Assembly: GCA_964355015.1 (NCBI GenBank)
Contig: CAYHCE010000017.1
Location: 11,356-75,355 of the forward strand
Origin: CAYHCE01 sp964355015
Lineage (GTDB): Bacteria > Cyanobacteriota > Cyanobacteriia > PCC-6307 > Cyanobiaceae
Length of the DNA stretch: 64,000 bases
Direction of reading: 5' to 3'
The notes below the pieces were generated by a model. That model had not been told where the DNA came from. It searched no databases and was given only the letters and a program-made list of their open reading frames with translations. Below, in pieces: positions 17,981-25,120 of the stretch (positions within the stretch are counted from its first letter, which is position 1; the number at the start of each line of letters is the position of its first letter). A program made the position numbers and the translations under genes.

Positions 17981-18990
17981 GCGGGTCCAGGCGGCCCGCC
18001 AGGATTCTGATCACCGGCGCCAGCGGCTGCGTCGGCCAGACGATCGCCGAGCAGCTCTACACCAACTCCGACGCGGAGCTGCTGCTGTGGCTGCGGGATC
18101 CGGCCAAGCTCACGGCGGTGCCGGCCCATGATCCCCGCATCACCCTGCTGGTGGGCGATCTGCGCGAGCAGGAACCCCACGCCGCCGCGATCGCCTCGGC
18201 CACCCGGATCATCCACACCGCCACCGCCTGGGGGGATCCGCAGCGGGCCCATCAGGTGAACGTGGTGGCCGTCAAGGAGCTGCTGGGGCGGATCGATCCG
18301 GAGCGGCTGGAGCAGATCCTCTACTTCTCCACCGCCAGCATCCTCAACCGCAATCTGGAGCTGCTCAGCGAAGCCGCCAGCGACGGCACCGAATACATCC
18401 AGACCAAGGCCCTCTGCCTGCAGCAGCTGGAGGCCCATCCCCTGGCCGACCGGATCGTGGCGGTGTTTCCCACCCTGGTGTTCGGCGGTTCGGTGGGCCC
18501 CGGCGATCCCCATCCCACCAGCTATCTGACGGCCGGCCTCAAGGAGGCTGTGCGCTGGCTCTGGCTGGCCCGCTGGCTGCGGGCCGATGCCAGCTTCCAT
18601 TACATCCATGCCGCCGACATCGCCCTGGTCTGCGCCCATCTGGCCCTGCGGCCCCATGGCCCCAATCCGGAGCGCGGCCAGGGACCGCTGCGGCGGCTTG
18701 TGCTGGGCCAGCCCGCCGTCACGGTGGACGAAACGGTGGCGCGCCTCTGCCGCTGGCGCCAGACCTGGGTTCCCCCCTTCGGGGTCACGGTGAGCGGCTG
18801 GCTGATCGAGGCGCTGATCAAGCTGCTGCGCATCGAGGTCAACGCCTGGGACCGCTTCAGCATCCGCCAGCGCCACTTCGTTCACGATCCGATCAGCCCG
18901 CCGGAGCGCTTCGGCCTGGTGAGCCATGCCCCCAGCCTCGAGGCCGTGTTCGCCATGGCGGGCCTGCCCCATCGCGGTCAGCTGCCCTGA
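17977..18990 (+). CDS. NAD-dependent epimerase/dehydratase family protein (SDR)
   Basis: A 337-residue extended short-chain dehydrogenase. The nucleotide-binding glycine motif is TGASGCVGQ at residues 13-21 and the active-site YxxxK is EYIQTK. The substrate is not clear; cyanobacterial members next to hemE are usually annotated only as epimerase or sugar dehydratase. The start is a TTG overlapping the hemE stop (TTGA), which gives the normal N-terminal strand RILITGASG. Co-transcription with hemE is likely. Confidence 0.88.
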   Translation: MSGSRRPARILITGASGCVGQTIAEQLYTNSDAELLLWLRDPAKLTAVPAHDPRITLLVGDLREQEPHAAAIASATRIIHTATAWGDPQRAHQVNVVAVKELLGRIDPERLEQILYFSTASILNRNLELLSEAASDGTEYIQTKALCLQQLEAHPLADRIVAVFPTLVFGGSVGPGDPHPTSYLTAGLKEAVRWLWLARWLRADASFHYIHAADIALVCAHLALRPHGPNPERGQGPLRRLVLGQPAVTVDETVARLCRWRQTWVPPFGVTVSGWLIEALIKLLRIEVNAWDRFSIRQRHFVHDPISPPERFGLVSHAPSLEAVFAMAGLPHRGQLP

Positions 18991-19029
18991 GGCCTGGCCA
19001 TACTCGTTCGCAACCGTCGCTGCCGGCCG

Positions 19030-19422
19030 ATGCCTCCCCGCTCCCTCCCTTCCCTGGCCCGCCTCGCCCGGCACCTGCTGGGATCCTTGGTGGCGGGAGC
19101 TCTGCTGCTGCTGGTGGGCCTGGCTGCCGCTCCCCCGGCCAGCGCCGCCACCGTCGAAGTGATGCTCGGCACCGATGGCGGCATGCTGGCGTTCGAGCCC
19201 AGCACGGTCACGATCGCCCGGGGCGACACGGTGCGCTTCGTCAACAACAATCTGGCGCCGCACAATGCCGTCTTCGGCGGTCACGAGGAACTGAGCCACA
19301 GCCCGCTGGCCTTCGCTGCAGGCGAGGAGTGGGAGGAAACCTTCACCGCTGCCGGCACCTACCCCTACTGGTGCGAGCCGCACCGCGGCGCCGGCATGGT
19401 CGGCACGGTGATCGTGCAGTGA
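19030..19422 (+). CDS. petE: Plastocyanin precursor
   Basis: A 130-residue blue copper protein that carries electrons from cytochrome b6f to photosystem I in the thylakoid lumen. A signal peptide with a long hydrophobic core ends at about PPASAA, giving a mature start near ATVEV. The four copper ligands are visible: His78 (APHNAV), Cys115 (YWCEP), His118 and Met123 (RGAGMVG). It is followed 101 bp later by petJ, the alternative carrier, on the same strand. Confidence 0.96.
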   Translation: MPPRSLPSLARLARHLLGSLVAGALLLLVGLAAAPPASAATVEVMLGTDGGMLAFEPSTVTIARGDTVRFVNNNLAPHNAVFGGHEELSHSPLAFAAGEEWEETFTAAGTYPYWCEPHRGAGMVGTVIVQ

Positions 19423-19523
19423 GCCCGGCCCGGTTGCCGGTAACAGGATTGTTTCGATCGTCTGCCCCTGCCAGCGCTTCGCCGTGGGCGGACCTCTATT
19501 TTTGACGGGTTGCACGCTCCTCG

Positions 19524-19865
19524 ATGCGCCGCCTGCTTTCCCTCTTCGCTGTCTGCCTTGCGCTTCTGCTGGGCGCCGCACCCAGCTTCGCCGCTGACGC
19601 TGCCCACGGCGCTCAGATCTTCTCCGCCAACTGTGCGGCCTGCCACATGGGTGGCGGCAACGTGGTCAACGCCGAGCGCACCCTCAAGCAGGAGGCTCTT
19701 CAGGCCTATCTGGCCAATTATGAGGGCGGCCATGAAGCCGCGATCGCCACCCAGGTCACAAAGGGCAAGAACGCCATGCCCGCGTTCCTGGGCAAGCTCA
19801 CCGATGCCGATATTGCTGATGTGTCGGCCTACGTCGAGGAAATGGCCGGCAAAGGCTGGGCCTGA
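19524..19865 (+). CDS. petJ: Cytochrome c6 precursor
   Basis: A 113-residue class I c-type cytochrome, the copper-free substitute for plastocyanin. A signal peptide (LFAVCLALLLGAAPSFA) precedes the mature protein. The heme is bound at Cys37-Ala-Ala-Cys40-His41, and the axial Met85 is in GKNAMPAF. The usual C-terminal helix motif (DIADVSAYV) is present. It has its own upstream gap of 101 bp after petE, so separate control is possible. A rho-independent terminator follows at 19915. Confidence 0.96.
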   Translation: MRRLLSLFAVCLALLLGAAPSFAADAAHGAQIFSANCAACHMGGGNVVNAERTLKQEALQAYLANYEGGHEAAIATQVTKGKNAMPAFLGKLTDADIADVSAYVEEMAGKGWA

Positions 19866-19914
19866 GCCCGGCCTGCGAGCCTGAGCCAGGCTTGCGATGT
19901 CGGTTCGCCGTTCC

Positions 19915-19942
19915 GCCCGCTCCCTTTCAGGGGCGGGCTTTA
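19915..19942 (+). terminator. Rho-independent terminator after petJ
   Basis: A GC-rich stem (left arm 19915-19924, right arm 19930-19938, one bulge, five-base loop TTTCA) followed by TTTA. It lies 50 bp after the petJ stop and is in the right orientation for it. Confidence 0.65.
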
Positions 19943-20032
19943 GTCTGCGCTGCCCGGTGGGATTTTGTCTCGCCCCTCTTCCCGGTGGCTGTTCGGCAAG
20001 CGATGGTGAGCCCATCCACCGGAGCAGACCCC

Positions 20033-20314
20033 ATGTCCCGCGAACAACTGCAGCGCCTGGTGCGCGATGCAGAGGCGCAGCCGTTGCTGAGGGCCCAGTT
20101 GCGTGGCGTCTGCGACTGGGGGGAACTGAGCCTCAGGGCCTCGGCCCTCGGTTATGCCGTCAGCCGGGCCGATCTGTCCCAGGCCAACCAGGAGGATGCG
20201 GCGGGCCGGTTTCTGGAGCAGGCCCGGATCGAACCGGTGCGCGATCTGCTCGGCTCCGTTCCCGGACGCCACGCTCAGCTCAGCTGGCGGCGCCTGGCCA
20301 GCACGGCGAGATAG
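20033..20314 (+). CDS. Nif11-like domain protein
   Basis: A 93-residue protein with the Nif11 layout: an N-terminal helix MSREQLQRLVRDAEAQP, then LRAQLRGVCDWGELSLRASALGYAVSRADLSQA. Nif11-like domains serve as leader peptides of ribosomal peptide precursors in cyanobacteria, but many short stand-alone members have no known role. There is no GG cleavage site followed by a Cys-rich core, and no modification enzyme nearby, so a natural-product precursor is unlikely. The 3' end overlaps the opposite gene by 40 bp. Confidence 0.72.
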   Translation: MSREQLQRLVRDAEAQPLLRAQLRGVCDWGELSLRASALGYAVSRADLSQANQEDAAGRFLEQARIEPVRDLLGSVPGRHAQLSWRRLASTAR

Positions 20315-20481
20315 AGGTCTTCGGGAACATCCCGAATGTCGTACTCGCTGGGGAGAACGCCATGGGCGTGGCGATGCACCACCAGCCAGCAATTGCGCTC
20401 CGGATCCTTGCTGCTGGCCTCGAAGCCCCGCGATTCCTCGGCGAGGCGCTCCACCAGCGCTTCACGGCTTTCGATCGCCAT
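20275..20481 (-). CDS. Small conserved-type protein of unknown function
   Basis: A 68-residue open frame from a good ATG: an acidic helical start (SREALVERLAEESRGFEAS), then NCWLVVHRHAHGVLPSEYDIRDVPEDLYLAVLARRRQ. The balanced composition and the WLVVHRH..G..PSEYDIRDVPEDLY pattern look like a real folded protein, not an antisense shadow. It reminds me of short picocyanobacterial proteins, but I cannot name a family. It converges on the Nif11-like gene and overlaps it by 40 bp. Confidence 0.55.
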   Translation of the reverse strand: MAIESREALVERLAEESRGFEASSKDPERNCWLVVHRHAHGVLPSEYDIRDVPEDLYLAVLARRRQLS

Positions 20482-20516
20482 CCTTATCTTGAGGCTGTGC
20501 CAGCAACCGATTGATC

Positions 20517-20819
20517 ATGGCAAGCCGCACGGCCCTGGTGGCGTTCACGTGGCTGAGCCTCGCGGTTGTGCCTGGCGCCTGGGGGCAGACGCCGGATGCC
20601 GTGGCACCTCTGGACCCCACCAGGGCGGCAGGGCCTCACCCCAGCTGCCCCTTGCTCGTGCCGCCGCGGGAGTCGTTCCTGCAGCCCCTGCGGCTGACGC
20701 CGGCTCAGGTGCCACGCAAGAACGCAGCCGGCTGCCTCTCCGCCGCCGATGCGGTGTACCGGGCTGATGGCTGCCCCGAGAAGCTCTGCCCGAAGGCAAG
20801 ACCGGGCCTGGAACTCTGA
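20517..20819 (+). CDS. Small exported cysteine-containing protein
   Basis: A 100-residue protein with a signal peptide (TALVAFTWLSLAVVPGAWG). The mature part is Pro-rich, with a C-terminal cluster of four Cys in the pattern NAAGCLSAADAVYRADGCPEKLC. The four Cys suggest disulfide bonding in the periplasm or outside the cell. Function unknown. The ATG at 20517 was preferred to an in-frame TTG at 20511. Confidence 0.6.
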   Translation: MASRTALVAFTWLSLAVVPGAWGQTPDAVAPLDPTRAAGPHPSCPLLVPPRESFLQPLRLTPAQVPRKNAAGCLSAADAVYRADGCPEKLCPKARPGLEL

Positions 20820-20823
20820 AGGC

Positions 20824-21321
20824 TCAGCGGCAGCCGAACACCGAGATCGTGTAGCTGAAGCCGGTCGCGTTGGCGTTGTAGCCGGAGCCCACCTTCACGT
20901 TCACCTGGGTGACAAGCTTGCCGGCCGGCGCCATGAAGGGCCCGAACTGGCGGAACTGGCCGGGCTGGGCGTTGAGCGTTTCGTTCACCACCTGCAGGTT
21001 GCTGCCATCGCTGAACTTGAGGAAGGCCTGGATCGGATAGGGGCCGGCCTGGCTGGAGGTGGATCTGAAGTTCACCTTGTAGCTGGTGTAAGGCCTGGCA
21101 ACGGTGAAATCGGTGTTGAAGTTGGTGCGCCCGAAGGGGAACACCAGCGGCCCGTCGAGCTGGATCGACTTGCTGACGCTGGTGCCGCCGCCCACAGCCG
21201 ACAGATAGCTGCAGCTGACGGCCCTGGCGGCGGGCGTGAGGCCCGGCGCCAGCAGGGAAAGGGCAGCCAGAGCGGCCAGGTGGCGCAGCGTTCGGCCGGT
21301 GGTGCGTGGGAGAGGGTGCAT
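20824..21321 (-). CDS. Exported beta-rich protein of unknown function
   Basis: A 165-residue protein with a clear signal peptide (HLAALAALSLLAPGLTPAARA). The mature part has only two Cys, one near each end, and alternating hydrophobic/polar strands (SYKVNFRSTSSQAGPYPIQAFLKF), suggesting a secreted beta-sandwich held by one disulfide. I do not recognise a named family. It converges with the small Cys-containing gene (stops 4 bp apart) and diverges from clpB. Confidence 0.68.
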   Translation of the reverse strand: MHPLPRTTGRTLRHLAALAALSLLAPGLTPAARAVSCSYLSAVGGGTSVSKSIQLDGPLVFPFGRTNFNTDFTVARPYTSYKVNFRSTSSQAGPYPIQAFLKFSDGSNLQVVNETLNAQPGQFRQFGPFMAPAGKLVTQVNVKVGSGYNANATGFSYTISVFGCR

Positions 21322-21477
21322 CGAACGGGTCAGCCGCGGAAGAAGCGCCCACCGAAGGTAAGGACAGGGTGAACGTTTCGTTCGGTTGATTCGCCAATTG
21401 TTTCGGCGACCCCATCCTGTGGGCAGAGGCCTGGCTTTCATACCGTCTTTCCACAGCCCCCAGCCAGGAGAGTCACG
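21322..21477 (+). promoter_or_regulatory. clpB upstream region with strong ribosome binding site
   Basis: The 156 bp between the exported-protein gene and clpB are AT-richer than the surroundings and must contain the promoters of both divergent genes. A strong Shine-Dalgarno sequence AGGAGAG is at 21466-21472, 5 bp before the ATG, and fixes the clpB start. No CIRCE-type inverted repeat (the HrcA operator) is seen. Confidence 0.6.
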
Positions 21478-24108
21478 ATGCATCCCACCGCCGAGCAGTT
21501 CACCGAGAAGGCCTGGGCCGCGGTCGTGGCGGCTCAGCAGCTGGCCCAGCAGCGGCGCCAGCCCCAGCTGGAAACGGAGCACCTGTTCGCCAGCCTGCTG
21601 GCGCAGCAGGGGCTGGCCAGCCGGATCGTGGAGAAGGCGGGAGTCGATCCGTCCGTTCTGGCCGAGCGGGTGGAGGCGTTCATCGCCGCCCAGGCCAGCC
21701 TCGCCACACCGGCCGAGAGCGTGTATCTGGGCAAGGCTCTCCAGGCGCTGTTCGAGCAGGCCGAAGTTCTGAAGAAGGAGTTCGGCGACAGCTTCCTCTC
21801 GATCGAGCACCTGCTGCTGGCCCTTGGCGGCGATCCCCGCTGCGGCCGCCAGCTGCTCTCGCAGGCCGGCGTCGACCGGGCCAAACTGCGTCAGGCGATC
21901 GAGGCCGTGCGCGGCAGCCAGAAAGTGACGGACCAGAACCCCGAGGGCACCTACGAATCGCTGGAGAAGTACGGCCGTGACCTCACGGCCGCCGCGCGCG
22001 AGGGCAAGCTCGATCCGGTGATCGGGCGTGACGAGGAGATCCGCCGCACGATCCAGATCCTCTCGCGCCGCACCAAGAACAATCCGGTGCTGATCGGCGA
22101 ACCGGGCGTGGGCAAGACGGCGATCGTGGAGGGCCTGGCCCAGCGCATCGTCAACGGCGACGTTCCTCAGGCGCTGCAGAACCGCCAGCTGATCGCTCTC
22201 GACATGGGCTCGCTGATCGCCGGGGCCAAGTACCGCGGCGAGTTCGAGGAACGGCTCAAGGCCGTGCTCAAGGAGGTGACCTCCAGCGAAGGCCAGATCG
22301 TGCTGTTCATCGACGAGATCCACACCGTGGTGGGGGCCGGCGCCACCGGCGGTGCGATGGATGCCAGCAACCTGCTCAAGCCGATGCTGGCCCGGGGCGA
22401 ACTGCGCTGCATCGGCGCCACCACCCTCGATGAGCACCGTCAGCACATCGAGAAGGATCCGGCCCTGGAGCGCCGTTTCCAGCAGGTGTTCGTGGATCAG
22501 CCCACGGTGGAGGACACGATCTCGATCCTGCGGGGTCTCAAGGAGCGCTACGAAGTGCACCACGGCGTGCGCATCGCCGACAACGCCCTGGTGGCTGCGG
22601 CCGTGCTGAGCAGCCGCTACATCGCCGACCGCTTCCTGCCTGACAAAGCGATCGACCTGATGGATGAATCGGCGGCGCGGCTCAAGATGGAGATCACCTC
22701 CAAGCCGGAGGAGATCGATGAGATCGATCGCAAGATCCTGCAGCTGGAGATGGAGAAGCTCTCGCTCGGCCGTGAATCCGATACGGCCAGCAAGGAGCGG
22801 CTGGAGAGGCTGGAGAAGGAGCTGGCCGATCTGAGCGAGCAGCAGAGTGCCCTCAATGCCCAGTGGCAGCAGGAGAAGGGCGCGATCGACGAGCTCGGCG
22901 CCATCAAGGAGGAGATCGAGCAGGTGCAGCTGCAGGTGGAGCAGGCCAAGCGCCAGTACGACCTGAACAAGGCGGCGGAGCTGGAGTACGGCACCCTGGC
23001 GGAGCTGCACAAGAAGCTGGCGGCGAAGGAGGCCGAACTCACCAGCGCCGACGGCGAGAAGAGCCTGCTGCGGGAGGAGGTCACCGAGGAGGACATCGCC
23101 GAGGTGATCGCCAAGTGGACCGGCATTCCGGTGGCCCGGCTGGTGCAGAGCGAGATGGAGAAGCTGCTGCATCTGGAGGAGGAGCTGCACCAGCGGGTGA
23201 TCGGCCAGGAGCAGGCGGTCACGGCGGTGGCCGATGCGATCCAGCGCTCCCGCGCCGGCCTCTCGGATCCCGACCGCCCGATCGCTTCCTTCCTGTTCCT
23301 CGGCCCCACCGGCGTCGGCAAGACGGAGCTCTCCAAGGCCCTGGCCTCGCTGCTGTTCGACAGCGACGACGCGATGGTGCGCATCGACATGAGCGAGTAC
23401 ATGGAGAAGCACGCCGTGTCCCGCCTGATCGGGGCCCCTCCCGGCTACGTGGGCTACGAGGAGGGCGGACAGCTCACCGAGGCGGTGCGGCGCCGCCCCT
23501 ATGCCGTGATCCTGTTCGACGAGGTGGAGAAGGCCCACCCCGACGTGTTCAATGTGATGCTGCAGATCCTCGATGACGGCCGCGTCACCGACGGCCAGGG
23601 GCGCACCGTGGATTTCACCAACACGGTGCTGATCCTCACCAGCAACATCGGCAGCCAGTCGATCCTGGATCTGGCCGGCGATCCGGGGCGCCACAGCGAG
23701 ATGGAGAAACGGGTGAACGACGCCCTGCGCGGCCACTTCCGGCCGGAATTCCTCAACCGGCTGGATGAATCGATCATCTTCCACAGCCTGCGGGCCGATG
23801 AGCTGCGCCGGATCGTGGATCTGCAGGTGGCGCGGCTACGCCAGCGGCTGGAAGACCGCAAGCTCGGGCTCGAGCTCGATGGTGAGGCGCTTGACTGGCT
23901 GGCAGCTGCGGGCTACGACCCGGTGTATGGCGCCAGGCCGCTGAAGCGCGCGATTCAGCGGGAGCTGGAAACCCCGATCGCGAAGGGGATCCTGGCCGGC
24001 ACCTTCCCCGAGGGCAGCGCCATCGCGGTGGATGTGCAGCAGGTGGGCGAAACCCCCCGGCTGCGCTTCCAGCCGGGACGCAGCCATGAGCTGGCGCTGG
24101 TGGGCTGA
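21478..24108 (+). CDS. clpB: ATP-dependent disaggregase ClpB
   Basis: An 876-residue Hsp100 chaperone that threads and resolubilises aggregated proteins with DnaK. In order: a Clp N-domain repeat (residues 1-145), AAA module 1 with Walker A GEPGVGKT (about 207-214) and Walker B VLFIDEIHT, a long coiled-coil M-domain (about 400-525, rich in Glu/Lys/Gln), and AAA module 2 with Walker A GPTGVGKT (about 609-616) and Walker B VILFDEVEKAH. The M-domain separates it from ClpA and ClpC. Cyanobacteria often have two clpB copies; which one this is cannot be said. Confidence 0.97.
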   Translation: MHPTAEQFTEKAWAAVVAAQQLAQQRRQPQLETEHLFASLLAQQGLASRIVEKAGVDPSVLAERVEAFIAAQASLATPAESVYLGKALQALFEQAEVLKKEFGDSFLSIEHLLLALGGDPRCGRQLLSQAGVDRAKLRQAIEAVRGSQKVTDQNPEGTYESLEKYGRDLTAAAREGKLDPVIGRDEEIRRTIQILSRRTKNNPVLIGEPGVGKTAIVEGLAQRIVNGDVPQALQNRQLIALDMGSLIAGAKYRGEFEERLKAVLKEVTSSEGQIVLFIDEIHTVVGAGATGGAMDASNLLKPMLARGELRCIGATTLDEHRQHIEKDPALERRFQQVFVDQPTVEDTISILRGLKERYEVHHGVRIADNALVAAAVLSSRYIADRFLPDKAIDLMDESAARLKMEITSKPEEIDEIDRKILQLEMEKLSLGRESDTASKERLERLEKELADLSEQQSALNAQWQQEKGAIDELGAIKEEIEQVQLQVEQAKRQYDLNKAAELEYGTLAELHKKLAAKEAELTSADGEKSLLREEVTEEDIAEVIAKWTGIPVARLVQSEMEKLLHLEEELHQRVIGQEQAVTAVADAIQRSRAGLSDPDRPIASFLFLGPTGVGKTELSKALASLLFDSDDAMVRIDMSEYMEKHAVSRLIGAPPGYVGYEEGGQLTEAVRRRPYAVILFDEVEKAHPDVFNVMLQILDDGRVTDGQGRTVDFTNTVLILTSNIGSQSILDLAGDPGRHSEMEKRVNDALRGHFRPEFLNRLDESIIFHSLRADELRRIVDLQVARLRQRLEDRKLGLELDGEALDWLAAAGYDPVYGARPLKRAIQRELETPIAKGILAGTFPEGSAIAVDVQQVGETPRLRFQPGRSHELALVG

Positions 24109-24127
24109 CGGGCCGGCTGAGCTGAAA

Positions 24128-24158
24128 AACCCCTGCAGGAGGTACTCCTGCAGGGGTT
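24128..24158 (-). terminator. Perfect-stem terminator for the acidic protein gene, possibly shared with clpB
   Basis: A 14-bp perfect inverted repeat (24128-24141 with 24145-24158) and a 3-base loop. On the minus strand the stem runs directly into a T-run (GGGGTTTTTC), the classic intrinsic terminator form. On the plus strand the tail is TTGACTTGG, so termination of clpB there would be weaker. Confidence 0.8.
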
Positions 24159-24204
24159 GACTTGGTGCTTGGTACGGCTGCCGGGGCAGCCGGGAGGCGT
24201 TGGA

Positions 24205-24699
24205 TCAGGCCTTGCCGCCGGGGAAGAGATCGTCGAGGTCGTCGAACAAGCCCTTCTCGGGGAGGTTGCCGAAGATTCCATCGGGCAGGGCGCCAGGGAA
24301 GGCATCCGGCAGGACCCCGAGCAGATCGGAGACGTTAAGACCACCCTCAGAAATACCCTCGGTACCACCGAAGATCACAGGAACGGAAGCATCGTTCAGG
24401 GCCTCGAAGTCACTGGCGGCCGTGTCGCCCGTCAGGTAGTCGACGCCCAGAGAAATCGAATCCGAAGGAAGCTTGTCAATGGCTTCAGAAGCCAGATTGA
24501 CTAACTTTTCATCAAGCTTGTTGAAGCCAAAGACGAGCTCATCATCGTCATTGACCTTGGTTTCCAGAAAATTAATCGCTGCCCCAAACTTACCTTCGGA
24601 CTTGCCGGGGAAAAGATCAGAATTGTTGTCTAAACCATTTTCAAGCTTTTCTAGCAGGCTGGTGAATCCACCAGCGATTTCGAGGGTTGTTGCTGACAT
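24205..24699 (-). CDS. Acidic Cys-free protein, candidate type I secretion substrate
   Basis: A 164-residue protein I do not recognise. It is strongly acidic and contains no Cys, Arg, His, Trp or Gln. There is no Sec signal peptide or membrane segment. The motif DLFPGK occurs near residue 28 and again as DLFPGGK at the very end, and the last 45 residues are Gly/Pro/Asp/Leu-rich (VLPDAFPGALPDGIFG). A Gly-Gly pair lies at residues 10-11. Such composition is common in substrates of type I exporters, and a type I operon lies 4.2 kb away, but the link is inference. A strong terminator follows. Base composition is AT-richer than the neighbours. Confidence 0.7.
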   Translation of the reverse strand: MSATTLEIAGGFTSLLEKLENGLDNNSDLFPGKSEGKFGAAINFLETKVNDDDELVFGFNKLDEKLVNLASEAIDKLPSDSISLGVDYLTGDTAASDFEALNDASVPVIFGGTEGISEGGLNVSDLLGVLPDAFPGALPDGIFGNLPEKGLFDDLDDLFPGGKA

Positions 24700-25120
24700 G
24701 GCTTCAGAGTGAGTTGCTACTCAGGCGAAGAGGAAATCCAAACGGATCCCCGAATGCGCAGACGTTACCAGTGATTTCCAGAGCTGCACAGGTGTGACTC
24801 TGCTGGAGACGGGATTGAGACGGATGAAAGCCGTAGAGGAACACGCATTCGCCCCCCGGAGAGCACCCCAACTGGGCTCGAGAACCGCAAACACTCACAG
24901 ACCGGCAGCAAAACGTTGCAGAGATCACCAGAATCCGACCATCATTCCCCGGAAAGTGCATTTTGTAACATCTCCGCCCCTGATCTGATCAGTGTTTCTT
25001 ATATGACCTGGATTCTCAGCTGGAGCGGGGCTGAGATGGGCATTCCCAAACAGAAGTGGCGGCTCCTGCCCGTAGCGGGTCCATGTGCTCCGCTGGTAAG
25101 CCCTGTCCAGCCTTCCTTTC
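24700..25120. other. AT-rich intergenic region between divergent genes
   Basis: 421 bp with no convincing gene. Base composition drops clearly compared with the flanks, mainly from 24720 to 25010. A TTATAT sequence around 24999-25004 could be a -10 element for the plus-strand glycosyltransferase gene. The long AT-rich stretch upstream of the acidic protein gene suggests a regulated or strong promoter on the minus strand. No RNA gene fold is evident. Confidence 0.4.

Noticed and set aside
20033..20314. Ribosomal peptide natural-product cluster
   Set aside because: Only a Nif11-like domain is present; no core peptide, modification enzyme or active C39 exporter nearby.
21322..23784. Long minus-strand extension through clpB in frame with the exported protein
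   Set aside because: The sequence before ATG 21321 is antisense of clpB; the signal peptide shows the real start.
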